Shown: positions 17,081 through 25,937 of the stretch, piece by piece
Layout of the letters: every line of letters starts with the position of its first letter
Numbering within the stretch: position 1 is the first letter of the stretch
Assembly: GCA_902801585.1 (NCBI GenBank)
Contig: CADCIU010000006.1
Coordinates: forward strand, 11,577 to 75,576
Direction: 5' to 3'
Length of the DNA stretch: 64,000 nucleotides
DNA from: an uncultured Lachnospiraceae bacterium
GTDB taxonomy: Bacteria; Bacillota_A; Clostridia; Lachnospirales; Lachnospiraceae
Made by a program: the position numbers and the translations under genes
Notes under the pieces: generated by a model
Seen by the model: only the letters and a program-made list of their open reading frames with translations
What the model was told of the DNA's origin: nothing
The model's database searches: none

Positions 17081-20000
17081 ATGGCTGAACTTTCAAAGCA
17101 GGCAATGGAAGAGATCCAGAATCTCGCGGTCAACGGGGGCGAGTCCGGAATATCTCTTTCCAAAGTGCAGACAACACCCGAAGTAGGAAATCTTGTAATT
17201 TCGCTCGGAGGCTCCGGCGCAGACATGCTCCGTGAGACGAAGGGCCTGATCAACCAGAACTGCAGCTCGGATAAAGACAAGCACGTCGCGCCCAACAGAG
17301 TGGCTTATCTGGCGTTTGACACGGCCAAGAATGAGAAAGAAAAGAAATCCAGCAAAGCGACCGGCCAGATCACGCTCGATGACAATGAGCTGATCATTCT
17401 GCCTGACGGCGGCCTCTCCATACTTCTGGATCCCGCGATCAGAAATGACAACCGCGCGCGCTATCCTTATATTTACAGGTGGCTCGATACGAGAATCCCG
17501 CCTCTGTCCGGACAGAACGGTGCCGGCGGGATCAGGCAGGCAGGAAGAGCGATGCTCTTTCTTGAAATGAACAACGTCGTCGAGGCGATCCGCAGAACCA
17601 TCAGCAAGCTGATCACCGGCAATGAGGTGAAATCCCTCAACATCTATCTGCTGGCAGGCATTTCCGGTGGTACCGGAAGCGGCACCTTCCTCGACATGGC
17701 CTACATCGTCAGACATATCGCCGAGGAGATCGCCGGCGTGGGCGCGCACAGAGTGTCGAACATCAGAGTGTTCGGCTACCTTCTGATGCCTGACGTCAAC
17801 CTCCTGAATGCGGATGACAAGACCAGACCCAATATCCTTCAGAATGCAGGCGCTGCGATGCAGGAGCTTGAGCATGCGATGAAGCTCACGGAGATCGGGG
17901 AGTATTATACCTGTCAGTATTCCGACAATTTCACGCTCAGGACCAATAAGCGCCCCTTCAACTATGTACATCTGATCTGCGCGAAGGCGAAAGACGGATT
18001 TGTACCCAAAGAGCCCTACCAGCACTGCCTCGACACTGTGGCGGGAAGCATCCTGTGCTTTGTCTCCGGACAGAAAAAGAGCGAGGACAGCAAGCAGGGC
18101 GGCGTCAAAGCAGAGGCGCAGTTCCCTGTCGACTCCTACTACAGCAATATTGACCAGACACAGGCGATCGCACAGCAGCGCAACACCTATAAGGAGCGCT
18201 CCAACTGCTATATCTCGACCGGCTATGCGTGCTGGCAGATCCCCGCGGACCGGCTGGTCAAATACATCTTCACGCTCATGTTCGGCAAAGTGAACGACCT
18301 GTTCCTCAATGAGCCCTCACAGGACGATGCCTTCAACCTGCTGTATGACCTGCAGCTCGACGTGGATGCCATGATGCTGGAGTTCATGGGAGAGATCGTC
18401 AACAACATGCTCAACGCAGGAAATTACAGGGCATCGGATCTCTTCGGCCAGAACCGGCTGGATCTCTACAACCATCTCAATTTCCGCGACACGCAGAATT
18501 ACGCCATGGGCAAATTCCTCACCAACATGGAGGGATTCGAGGCGAGATTCAGGGAGAGACTGGAGAAGGAATTCAGGGACGTCAGGAGAGGCCCGATTTG
18601 GACCAACCACGTGCTCGTATCAGGCACCGCCGCCCGTATCGATGCGCTGGACAACCTGATCGCGGAAGAAAAGCGCAGAACGATCAAGCGCCGCAGCGAA
18701 GCGAAGGTGGCAGCGGACACCAGCACGGCGAAGATCGATTATATGGTGCAGAAGGAAGGCCCCCGCGCCAATAAGAGAAAGTGCCAGGAATTCATCATCG
18801 CATGGAATGAGTATTTCCGCGCGCAGATGGAGATCTTCTGCTGCGACCTGCTGCTGGGCAATGACATCGGCGACAACCAGATCGGCTACTACGACTATGT
18901 GGCCAGCACTGTCGCCCGCATCAACAACCAGTGGCTCGAAGTGACCCGCAAGATCCTTGAAGAGCTCGCTGCTGTTGTAAAAGACAACACCGATGAGTTC
19001 AAGAAAGCTTCCGTCAAGGATACGGCCCGCGGCTTCACCTGGGTATCCGGCAACATTCCGGATCTGGACAAGACGCTCAGAAAGATCCTCGCCAACAACG
19101 GCGCGGACGAAGAGACCATGATGGCCGCTTTCCTCAAGGAACTGCTCTCCAAAGCCGAGGAGTGGTCCCACAACAACATCAATGTCAGAAAGTTCATCGA
19201 GGATTATCTGCAGGACCAGGCGAGCAGCGTTCTCAACACATCGCTGGAAACTCTGCTCAGCACCTGCTTCAAGGAAGGAAATCCTCTTGACAAGAGCGTG
19301 GCGATGGGACTGATGCCTTATATGGCGGAGCAGGCCAAACCGCTGTTTGACGGCAACAATACCGTATCCGGCACCTACAATATCACGATCCCCGCAGGCT
19401 GTGAAAATATTGAGCGCGGCGTTCGGATGTTCACCAAGGGTGAGAAGGAGTACAACCTCGAGACAAGCTATCTGCGCAACCGGATCAGCGTGATCTGCAC
19501 AGCGACCGGAATCTCTCTTCACGAGTATACACTCTATGAGGAGTGCGAGAGGGTGATCAGCGGCAATCCCAATGCCAAGGGCCTCTTCCTCAACCAGGGT
19601 GAAGAGGATGTTGTCGGCCGCGCCAATTGGATGACCATGCCGCTCCCGCTTGTCATTCCGACCAGGAAGAGAGGCGTCCTGAGCCCGGCACCGGAGAGAT
19701 TTGCAAGATACGAGGAGTCTCTCCTCAAAGAGTTCAGAGAGATGCAGAAGGCCCGCTATCCTTTCCTGAAGCTGGAGAAGACACAGGACGGCCAGGACTA
19801 CAATCTCTATCTGTACCGCTCGGAGAGCCTCAAGAAGACCGACTATTACAGCCGGATCAAAAAAGAGAATTATACGAAGTATACCGGAGAGATCGACAAC
19901 GAGCTCCTCAAGAACCTGATCGAAGAACTGCGGGAGATGCGCTACGGAAAGGGCATCCAGGAGGTCAATGATGTTCCCAAACGCCTCACGATCTGTGAGA

Positions 20001-21400
20001 ACCTTCTCAATTCCGCCAAGCAGGATATGAAGGACCGCTGGTTCAATGTGACTCCCGACGAAGAGGAGAGGATCAAGGTCGAAGTGGCCTGGGAAGTGGC
20101 GGAGTGGTATTACACCAGTGCCTACAGCTTCTATATGAGGGCCAAAGAAGAGAAAGCCAAATATGACGAGATCGAGAAAAAGATCGAGGAGCTCGAGGAG
20201 ATCCGCGCGCAGATCGAAGACAGACCTCTTCGCTGCTGCCTGATGGCCAAGATGCTCGCAACAGGCGTCGTCCGCTACGAAGAAAAGAACTTCCGGTATG
20301 TCTACGAGCTGAACGATGACGACATTCAGCTGACGGAAGTGCCGTCGGCCTATCTTGAGATCCGGGATATGAAACTCTATGAAGAGCTCGAGAGACTCAG
20401 AACCGGAAATCCGATGGAGAACCAGAAGTATATGGACCTCAAGTACAAAGCGGAAGAAGCTTTTGACGACCGGTTCATGGAGGAATACAACAAGGCATAC
20501 GACGGAGACAAAGAAGCGCTGCAGGAAGTGATCACGCTGTACAAGAACCTCGCCGGAATCAGGGATGATGTGGACAGCGTCAAGAAAATGATCGAGACGC
20601 ATCTGGCGGCGAGGAATACCAAAGCGACTGCATCCAGAAACTCTGTGACACAGGACTTCTACACTGCATATTTCGAAGGCGTTGACAATGAACTGCGCAC
20701 GACGGGACTTGTGGCATCCCGCTGCGCGGCACTCAAGATCGTGGACAGAAAAGGTAATCTCCTGCCTCAGTTCGAGAACTTTGACGCAAAGGCACCTTCT
20801 GTCGAACCGACAGCGAAAACCGAGATTCCCGCAGATCGTTCTGTACCGCATATGACAGCCGGCGGCTGGAAGTGCGAGAGCTGCGGCTTCGACGCAAATG
20901 CGGAAGTCATGAAGTTCTGCGGCCGCTGCGGTAAGCCCAGAAAGGCGCAGGGCTGGAAGTGTGAGAGCTGCGGCTATGAAGGAAATGCGGAAACTATGAA
21001 GTTCTGCGGCCAGTGCGGTAAGCCCAGAAAGCCGTCGGGCTGGAAATGCGAGAGCTGCGGCTATGAAGGAAATGCGGAAGCCATGAAGTTCTGCGGCCAG
21101 TGCGGAAAACCCAGACAGGCGCAGGACGACAGCTGGACCTGCCCGAACTGCGGACAGACCGGAAACACTACGAATTTCTGCGGCCAGTGCGGCACGAAAA
21201 AGCCCCAGAAGATGGTTCCCGGAGGCGGCGCATGGACCTGCCCTAACTGCGGCAAGTCCGGCAACACCACCAACTTCTGCGGCGGATGCGGCACAAAGAA
21301 GCCTGACGGAAACAGCAGCCCCTGGACATGCCGCAACGGACATGCGGGGAATCCGGTCTCGATGAAATTCTGCGGCGTCTGCGGCGCTCCCAGAGAATGA
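17081..21400 (+). CDS. Tubulin/FtsZ-like GTPase (Tubulin_2 type) with six C-terminal zinc ribbons
   Basis: 1439 residues. The N-terminal domain starts NLVISLGGSGADML and carries the tubulin signature GGTGSG at 196-201, the nucleotide-phosphate loop of tubulin, FtsZ and TubZ. Together these suggest a Tubulin_2-like family (related to Pfam PF13809, from memory). A long helical middle (~400-1200) has coiled-coil-prone Glu/Lys-rich segments at ~970-1090. From W1263 to the end there are six zinc ribbons (CxxCG...FCGxCG) separated by short basic linkers; the first three are near-identical at the DNA level (20867-21120), showing recent tandem duplication, and the sixth reads CRNGH. It is first gene of the plus-strand cluster. 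The likely role is a GTP-dependent polymer or platform recruiting partners through the ribbons; this is inference. Confidence 0.85.
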   Translation: MAELSKQAMEEIQNLAVNGGESGISLSKVQTTPEVGNLVISLGGSGADMLRETKGLINQNCSSDKDKHVAPNRVAYLAFDTAKNEKEKKSSKATGQITLDDNELIILPDGGLSILLDPAIRNDNRARYPYIYRWLDTRIPPLSGQNGAGGIRQAGRAMLFLEMNNVVEAIRRTISKLITGNEVKSLNIYLLAGISGGTGSGTFLDMAYIVRHIAEEIAGVGAHRVSNIRVFGYLLMPDVNLLNADDKTRPNILQNAGAAMQELEHAMKLTEIGEYYTCQYSDNFTLRTNKRPFNYVHLICAKAKDGFVPKEPYQHCLDTVAGSILCFVSGQKKSEDSKQGGVKAEAQFPVDSYYSNIDQTQAIAQQRNTYKERSNCYISTGYACWQIPADRLVKYIFTLMFGKVNDLFLNEPSQDDAFNLLYDLQLDVDAMMLEFMGEIVNNMLNAGNYRASDLFGQNRLDLYNHLNFRDTQNYAMGKFLTNMEGFEARFRERLEKEFRDVRRGPIWTNHVLVSGTAARIDALDNLIAEEKRRTIKRRSEAKVAADTSTAKIDYMVQKEGPRANKRKCQEFIIAWNEYFRAQMEIFCCDLLLGNDIGDNQIGYYDYVASTVARINNQWLEVTRKILEELAAVVKDNTDEFKKASVKDTARGFTWVSGNIPDLDKTLRKILANNGADEETMMAAFLKELLSKAEEWSHNNINVRKFIEDYLQDQASSVLNTSLETLLSTCFKEGNPLDKSVAMGLMPYMAEQAKPLFDGNNTVSGTYNITIPAGCENIERGVRMFTKGEKEYNLETSYLRNRISVICTATGISLHEYTLYEECERVISGNPNAKGLFLNQGEEDVVGRANWMTMPLPLVIPTRKRGVLSPAPERFARYEESLLKEFREMQKARYPFLKLEKTQDGQDYNLYLYRSESLKKTDYYSRIKKENYTKYTGEIDNELLKNLIEELREMRYGKGIQEVNDVPKRLTICENLLNSAKQDMKDRWFNVTPDEEERIKVEVAWEVAEWYYTSAYSFYMRAKEEKAKYDEIEKKIEELEEIRAQIEDRPLRCCLMAKMLATGVVRYEEKNFRYVYELNDDDIQLTEVPSAYLEIRDMKLYEELERLRTGNPMENQKYMDLKYKAEEAFDDRFMEEYNKAYDGDKEALQEVITLYKNLAGIRDDVDSVKKMIETHLAARNTKATASRNSVTQDFYTAYFEGVDNELRTTGLVASRCAALKIVDRKGNLLPQFENFDAKAPSVEPTAKTEIPADRSVPHMTAGGWKCESCGFDANAEVMKFCGRCGKPRKAQGWKCESCGYEGNAETMKFCGQCGKPRKPSGWKCESCGYEGNAEAMKFCGQCGKPRQAQDDSWTCPNCGQTGNTTNFCGQCGTKKPQKMVPGGGAWTCPNCGKSGNTTNFCGGCGTKKPDGNSSPWTCRNGHAGNPVSMKFCGVCGAPRE

Positions 21401-21453
21401 AATAATTCAGGCAATATACAAGATCTGAAGCAATAAACAGAATGGAATGTAGG

Positions 21454-21539
21454 GCAGACGCACAGCCATTGCTGGGCGTCTGTCTGCAGTTAATTACGGC
21501 TCCTTTTTTGTTTATTTGTACAACGACGTGCTATATAAT
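21454..21539 (+). promoter_or_regulatory. Stem-loop and possible internal promoter after the tubulin-like gene
   Basis: A stem GCAGACGC-ACAGC / GCTGG-GCGTCTG (21454-21482, CATT loop) is followed 25 bases later by CCTTTTTTG, so it is a poor terminator and may be an attenuator or processing site. A perfect TATAAT lies at 21534-21539 with only a weak -35. If used, transcription starts near 21546, which argues for the ATG at 21583 in the next gene. Confidence 0.4.
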
Positions 21540-21582
21540 GAAGATGCGGCACCCGGCTTTGCGATTATGTGATGAGGAACTC

Positions 21583-23472
21583 ATGGAAAACGGAGCAGCT
21601 TACAGCGATGTTCAGAATCAGCTTCATATAATGCTGAGAAAATATGTGGAAGAAAACAAAAGGGACGAATACAGGAAAGTCGGCGGAGAGATCCCGTATC
21701 CTGTGTGCATGCTCTTTATAGGCGACAGGATCCGCGAAGAAGCAGAGGAGTATATTGTTCCACAGATGATGCGGCACTGGCCCTCCAGCTTCAGGCAGGT
21801 GGGAAGAGACAGGCTGGCGATCGTCTTTATCGACAGAAACAAGGAGAAACCCTTCATAGATCTGCCCAATTGCCGTCACTACTGCCTGACCGCGCAGGAG
21901 CCGCTGAAAACGCTTGAGAACAACGCAGAGGACTGCAAGGGGATCAATGCATGTATCCGCGAACTCAGAAATGTGATTAGCGGTGCGGATACGGGAAGAA
22001 TGCGGATCGTGGCTGCCGTCTGTGTGGAGGATCCCGATTCACTGATCACAGGTGACGTCCTGGCGATCACCGAGCAGTTCTTCTATGACACGCTCAACCA
22101 CAATAACATCTCAAGAGAAGGCAGGGTCTTCGCTTTTTTGCCGGATGATTTCCGCTCGGAAGAGGAATTCGACCAGGTCCAGGACTTCTTCATCAAGTGG
22201 AAGGAGTGGACGAAGAGAGAACTGAAAGAGGAGGAGTGCCCCAATGTCTACATGCGGTTCGGCTCCTCGGTGAAGAGGGTCACGAGCGTGGCGCCGATCG
22301 TCAGCCGGACTCTGGTTTTTGACAAAAGAGACAGCAACGGGATTCTGGACAGCGACCACTGGCGGGACCGCCTTACGGCGGACGTCCTGGAGACGGAGAT
22401 GCCGGTGGAAGGAGCCGCGATCCAGATTCCGGGAACCATTCCCGACAAGCTCAATGATGAATACGTCCTCCTAAAGGCGATGGATCCCGCGAACTGGCGA
22501 AAGCCCTTCGAGAACGAGGAGACGGTACAGGATACGGAACTTCTGATGCAGCTCATGAAGAGTGAGATGGGGGATGTGGACAGGAGCATCTACAGGTGGC
22601 TGGACCTGGCATGCGTGGCGAGGGTCGAGAGCGACGCGAGAGATAACATATCCCGCGGCAGCGTCCTCTCCATGAATGAGGTCGAATCTTACTGTTTCGG
22701 GAGCAGTATCCGAATGATGTTCCGCGAATTTGAGAGGGAATTCCTGGGAAGACCACTGCCGGACAGCCTGAACCGTTTGGTCGCCTCCCTCAGAAGCTCT
22801 GCCCAGACAGAAGCCATGGAGGAGACGCTCAATCTGATCATTCGGCAGACTTCAGACAGGATTCCCGAAAGGGTGCCGTCAGACAGGCCGATCCAATACC
22901 TTCCGGAGCAGATCTGGAGGATCAAGGATGACTATATAGTTCCCGCCTATGCGGCGCTCGCACCCAAGTGCGAGGAGGTCCTGATCCATAAATGGGCGCT
23001 CAGGTGCAGGGAGAAAGTCAGGGACGTCAGGGAAGGAATTCGGAAAAAGAACGATCTCCTTGAGCAGTTCTCCGAGATCCAAAAGCATGAGGTCGCATCG
23101 GAGAGCAGTTTCTGGAATGAGGTCAACTATACCGGACCGAATATGGACAGGATCGATGCGAGAGATATTGCGGACTATACCAACGCAGTCATCAATGTGA
23201 TGAAGCAGCCGGAAGAGAAGAACTTCCGGGAACTCTTCCGGATCGTGAGAGCCAAAATACTGGATCCGAATTATCCGTATCTGGGCAGCAGGATCAGGGC
23301 CATCTGCCACACCAGCAGTGCGTCCTCCCTGCAGGCGGATGCAAGCTTTACGATCGACAGCGGCGTCAGCCAGGGGAAGAAGATCACATTTACAGATGTT
23401 AAGGAGTTCGGATTCATCCGGTTTCTGCGAGAATGCGACAGGCTTCGCGATCTGAAGACAGAAGAGGTATGA
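21583..23472 (+). CDS. Large cytoplasmic protein of unknown function, partner of the tubulin-like gene
   Basis: 629 residues with no recognised signature. The N-terminal ~300 residues show alternating hydrophobic strands and helices (VCMLFIGDRI, LAIVFIDRNK, MRIVAAVCVED, GRVFAFLPDDF) that suggest a Rossmann-like alpha/beta core. The C-terminal half is helical and charged, with no membrane helix or signal peptide. ATG 21583 is chosen over in-frame upstream ATGs because GAGGAAC precedes it and a TATAAT lies between the earlier starts. Position directly after the tubulin-like gene suggests that the two products work together. It could be a cofactor or nucleation factor, which is speculation. Confidence 0.6.
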   Translation: MENGAAYSDVQNQLHIMLRKYVEENKRDEYRKVGGEIPYPVCMLFIGDRIREEAEEYIVPQMMRHWPSSFRQVGRDRLAIVFIDRNKEKPFIDLPNCRHYCLTAQEPLKTLENNAEDCKGINACIRELRNVISGADTGRMRIVAAVCVEDPDSLITGDVLAITEQFFYDTLNHNNISREGRVFAFLPDDFRSEEEFDQVQDFFIKWKEWTKRELKEEECPNVYMRFGSSVKRVTSVAPIVSRTLVFDKRDSNGILDSDHWRDRLTADVLETEMPVEGAAIQIPGTIPDKLNDEYVLLKAMDPANWRKPFENEETVQDTELLMQLMKSEMGDVDRSIYRWLDLACVARVESDARDNISRGSVLSMNEVESYCFGSSIRMMFREFEREFLGRPLPDSLNRLVASLRSSAQTEAMEETLNLIIRQTSDRIPERVPSDRPIQYLPEQIWRIKDDYIVPAYAALAPKCEEVLIHKWALRCREKVRDVREGIRKKNDLLEQFSEIQKHEVASESSFWNEVNYTGPNMDRIDARDIADYTNAVINVMKQPEEKNFRELFRIVRAKILDPNYPYLGSRIRAICHTSSASSLQADASFTIDSGVSQGKKITFTDVKEFGFIRFLRECDRLRDLKTEEV

Positions 23473-23558
23473 TCATATACTTCTAATATAGAGATTCTGG
23501 TAAATAGAGTTTTCGATGTGTCTGAGCAATGCATCAACAAAGAAAGGGGAGCACAGAG

Positions 23559-25220
23559 ATGGCGAATGACAGAAGGCCCGGAAGAGCACCTGGCGATTAC
23601 GATCAGAATTCCAGAGGGGGCTCCGGATATGGCAGAGATTCCAGAGGCAGCTCCGGATACGACAGAGACGCGAGAGGCGGCTCCGGATATGGCAGAGACT
23701 CAAGGGGCGGCTCCGGATACGGCAGAGACTCAAGGGGCGGTTCCGGATACGACAGAGATTCGAGGGGCGGCTCCGGTTATGGCGGAGACTCCAGAGGCGG
23801 CCTCGGAGCCGGCAGAGGCCCGGGCAGCGGCTCCTCAAGAGAGTTCGAAAACGACAAAGTGAGAACACGTGGAAGAAGGCCGGGCGGCAGAGATGATGAG
23901 AGGTTCAATCTCCGCCTTCTGATCACCTGTCTGATCGGAGGTGCCCTCGGGACGGCGATCGGACTGTTCCTGATCGGACAGCTGTATAGAGAGATCCCCA
24001 ATCTTGTGCTCTTCAGCATGATCGCGGGCGTGATCGGGCTGTTCGTGCTTTTGGGTGCGATGACTACTTCCGGCATGTATAACGAGAATATCGCGAAGTC
24101 CATCATCATTGCGCTGGCAGGTTCAGCAATTCTTCTCGCTGCCGGCGGGCTGTTCGAGTATATTTATGAGCTCCGCTTTACGATCAAGAAGAGCGAGAGC
24201 ATCGAACAGCAGCAGAAGGAGGTCAGTCTTACGGACTATATATTCTGTATTGATGACAGTATCTCTATGAACGGTAATGGTGGAAATGATCCGAACCATT
24301 TGAGAGACACCGCATTAGAAGATCTGCTCGCCAAGATCGATTCCTCGAGTCAGGTGGGACTGATCCGTTTTGAAAGCTCTGTTAAGGCCAATGAGATCGT
24401 TTATCCCGCACTTCTTGACCAGGCGCAGAAAGACTTGCTGCTGAAGAAGATCCATGATCACGATGACGGCGGCGGAACAAATTTTGATCGTCCGATCACA
24501 GAGGCCCTGAGGATGTACAGTGCAATTGACGAAAAAGGGCGCTCGCCGGTCATTGTACTTCTCACGGACGGAGATGGAGATTTAGATACAGCGAAGAGGA
24601 TTGAAGAGTGCAAAGCGCAGAACGTGACCGTCTGTGCGATCTTTTTGAGCAGATCGGAGGAGGTACCAGAGGGGCTCAAGGAACTGACTGACGGGACAGG
24701 CGGTACCGTCAAAAAAGTGGAGAATGCGGAGGACCTGATCGATACATACACAACAGTCGTTGAGGAAACTGCGACCAGCAGACTGGGCGTCGCAACTGAT
24801 CCTGATTATACCCGATTCCTGGCGGGTCCCAGAAGAGGCGCCGACACGATCAACATCCTGGCGATCATAGAGAGGATCCTCTTCTTTGGCCTTTTTGGAA
24901 CGATCATGGGCGTCTGTATCCGGCTGATGCTAGGAGAGATGTTGAAGAGGCAGATCCTGACAGGCACGGCATGCGGTCTCATCGCCGGAGCCGTGATGGA
25001 ATTTGGTTACCTGATCGGACTGGGGGACTTTTCCAGAATAGGTCTTGTGCTTTACGGTGTCGTGCTCGCCAACTACATTGCGTTTGAACGCAATGAGGAA
25101 AGAGACTGGGGCGACGGCTTCGGAGGAAGAGGCAGAGGCGGAAGCGGAACCGGCGCAGATTCCAGTCGCATCGGCCGCGAGCGCGACAGAGAGCGCCATA
25201 TCGGAGGAAGGATCAACTAA
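23559..25220 (+). CDS. Membrane protein with a von Willebrand A domain between two triple-helix bundles
   Basis: 553 residues. The N-terminal ~100 are repeats of a GYGRDSRGGS unit (Gly/Tyr/Arg/Ser-rich). Three membrane helices follow at ~125-210 (LLITCLIGGALGTAIGLFLI and two others). Then comes a vWA domain with intact MIDAS: D232-D-S-I-S236, GGGTNFDRPI (Thr) and VIVLLTDGDGDLD. Three more membrane helices follow (~435-510) and a Gly/Arg-rich tail. vWA domains use a bound metal to grip a partner protein. If the N-terminus is cytoplasmic, three helices put the vWA domain outside and both low-complexity tails inside. ATG 23559 is preferred over 23529 because AAAGGGGAG precedes it. The repeat DNA creates open reading frames in other frames that were disregarded. 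Confidence 0.78.
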   Translation: MANDRRPGRAPGDYDQNSRGGSGYGRDSRGSSGYDRDARGGSGYGRDSRGGSGYGRDSRGGSGYDRDSRGGSGYGGDSRGGLGAGRGPGSGSSREFENDKVRTRGRRPGGRDDERFNLRLLITCLIGGALGTAIGLFLIGQLYREIPNLVLFSMIAGVIGLFVLLGAMTTSGMYNENIAKSIIIALAGSAILLAAGGLFEYIYELRFTIKKSESIEQQQKEVSLTDYIFCIDDSISMNGNGGNDPNHLRDTALEDLLAKIDSSSQVGLIRFESSVKANEIVYPALLDQAQKDLLLKKIHDHDDGGGTNFDRPITEALRMYSAIDEKGRSPVIVLLTDGDGDLDTAKRIEECKAQNVTVCAIFLSRSEEVPEGLKELTDGTGGTVKKVENAEDLIDTYTTVVEETATSRLGVATDPDYTRFLAGPRRGADTINILAIIERILFFGLFGTIMGVCIRLMLGEMLKRQILTGTACGLIAGAVMEFGYLIGLGDFSRIGLVLYGVVLANYIAFERNEERDWGDGFGGRGRGGSGTGADSSRIGRERDRERHIGGRIN

Positions 25221-25303
25221 ACGGCAGTGCGCTCTGCTAAGACAGATCCGGCGGGTGATCCGCCGGGTCTGCCCGCAGGGCTTTGCTGCTGCCAGGAGGA
25301 ATT

Positions 25304-25882
25304 ATGTTCAGTTCAGTGGAGATCCAGAGGGGAAGCAGGCTCACGCTCAGATTCAACTGGGCCCCGGAAAGAGGGGAGCGGCTGATCATCCGGAATAAGC
25401 TTACCAAGCAGGAATACTACAACGAAGAGTGTACGGACAGGATCCGGCGCAACGGTGTGATGCTCGCCAATAACGCGGTCTTTCAGAGAATTCCGATCGA
25501 GGTGGTCTCGAGAGTCAGGGGACGGGAGGACATCACCTGCAGCGTCAGGGATTCGGCGATGTACTATATAGGCTATACGTTCCAGAGACCGAAGAGGAGT
25601 GACGAAGAGCTGCTGATCGTGGAGCTGGTCGATATCACGGAGGAGGCCGGCGAGCTCCTTCCGGAGGAGATGGTATATCTTGAACTGATCTCGCCGGACA
25701 ACTTCAGGATCCCGATCTATCTTCCCAGGCTCTATCCGGGCAGGAATATCTTCCGGATCGCCGACTGGAGGCTGCACGGGGGGTACAGGATCGATAAACG
25801 CCAGCTGAGGCTGAATGAAGACGCTGTGATCGACAGATCCGGCGAGACAATACGGGGTATCTTTCGGCTGGTGTCCTGGTGA
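25304..25882 (+). CDS. Beta-rich cytoplasmic protein of unknown function
   Basis: 192 residues, no family recognised. The alternating hydrophobic/charged pattern (LTLRFNWAPERG, RLIIRNKLT, EELLIVELVDITEEAG, MVYLELISPDNFRIPIYLPRLYPG) suggests a beta-sandwich. No signal peptide or membrane helix is visible. ATG 25304 follows an AGGAGG with a four-base spacer; an earlier in-frame TTG is not needed. The gene sits 83 bases after the vWA membrane gene and 55 bases before the GTPase gene in the same apparent operon. Confidence 0.6.
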   Translation: MFSSVEIQRGSRLTLRFNWAPERGERLIIRNKLTKQEYYNEECTDRIRRNGVMLANNAVFQRIPIEVVSRVRGREDITCSVRDSAMYYIGYTFQRPKRSDEELLIVELVDITEEAGELLPEEMVYLELISPDNFRIPIYLPRLYPGRNIFRIADWRLHGGYRIDKRQLRLNEDAVIDRSGETIRGIFRLVSW

Positions 25883-25937
25883 GGGGACATAGAGGCGGCA
25901 TCCCGGGGAGCAGATCCCCGTTTGGAAAGGAGAACAT

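Noticed and set aside
18620..21343. Long open frame antisense to the tubulin-like gene (907 codons)
   Set aside because: No ribosome binding site, no family likeness, and it mirrors the codon pattern and zinc ribbons of the sense gene.
21442..21582. Upstream extension of the 629-residue gene
   Set aside because: It crosses a stem-loop and a TATAAT box, and ATG 21583 has its own ribosome binding site.
23518..23862. Alternative frame in the GYGRDSRGGS region
   Set aside because: Arises from the tandem repeats; the vWA gene frame has the ribosome binding site and continues through the conserved domain.
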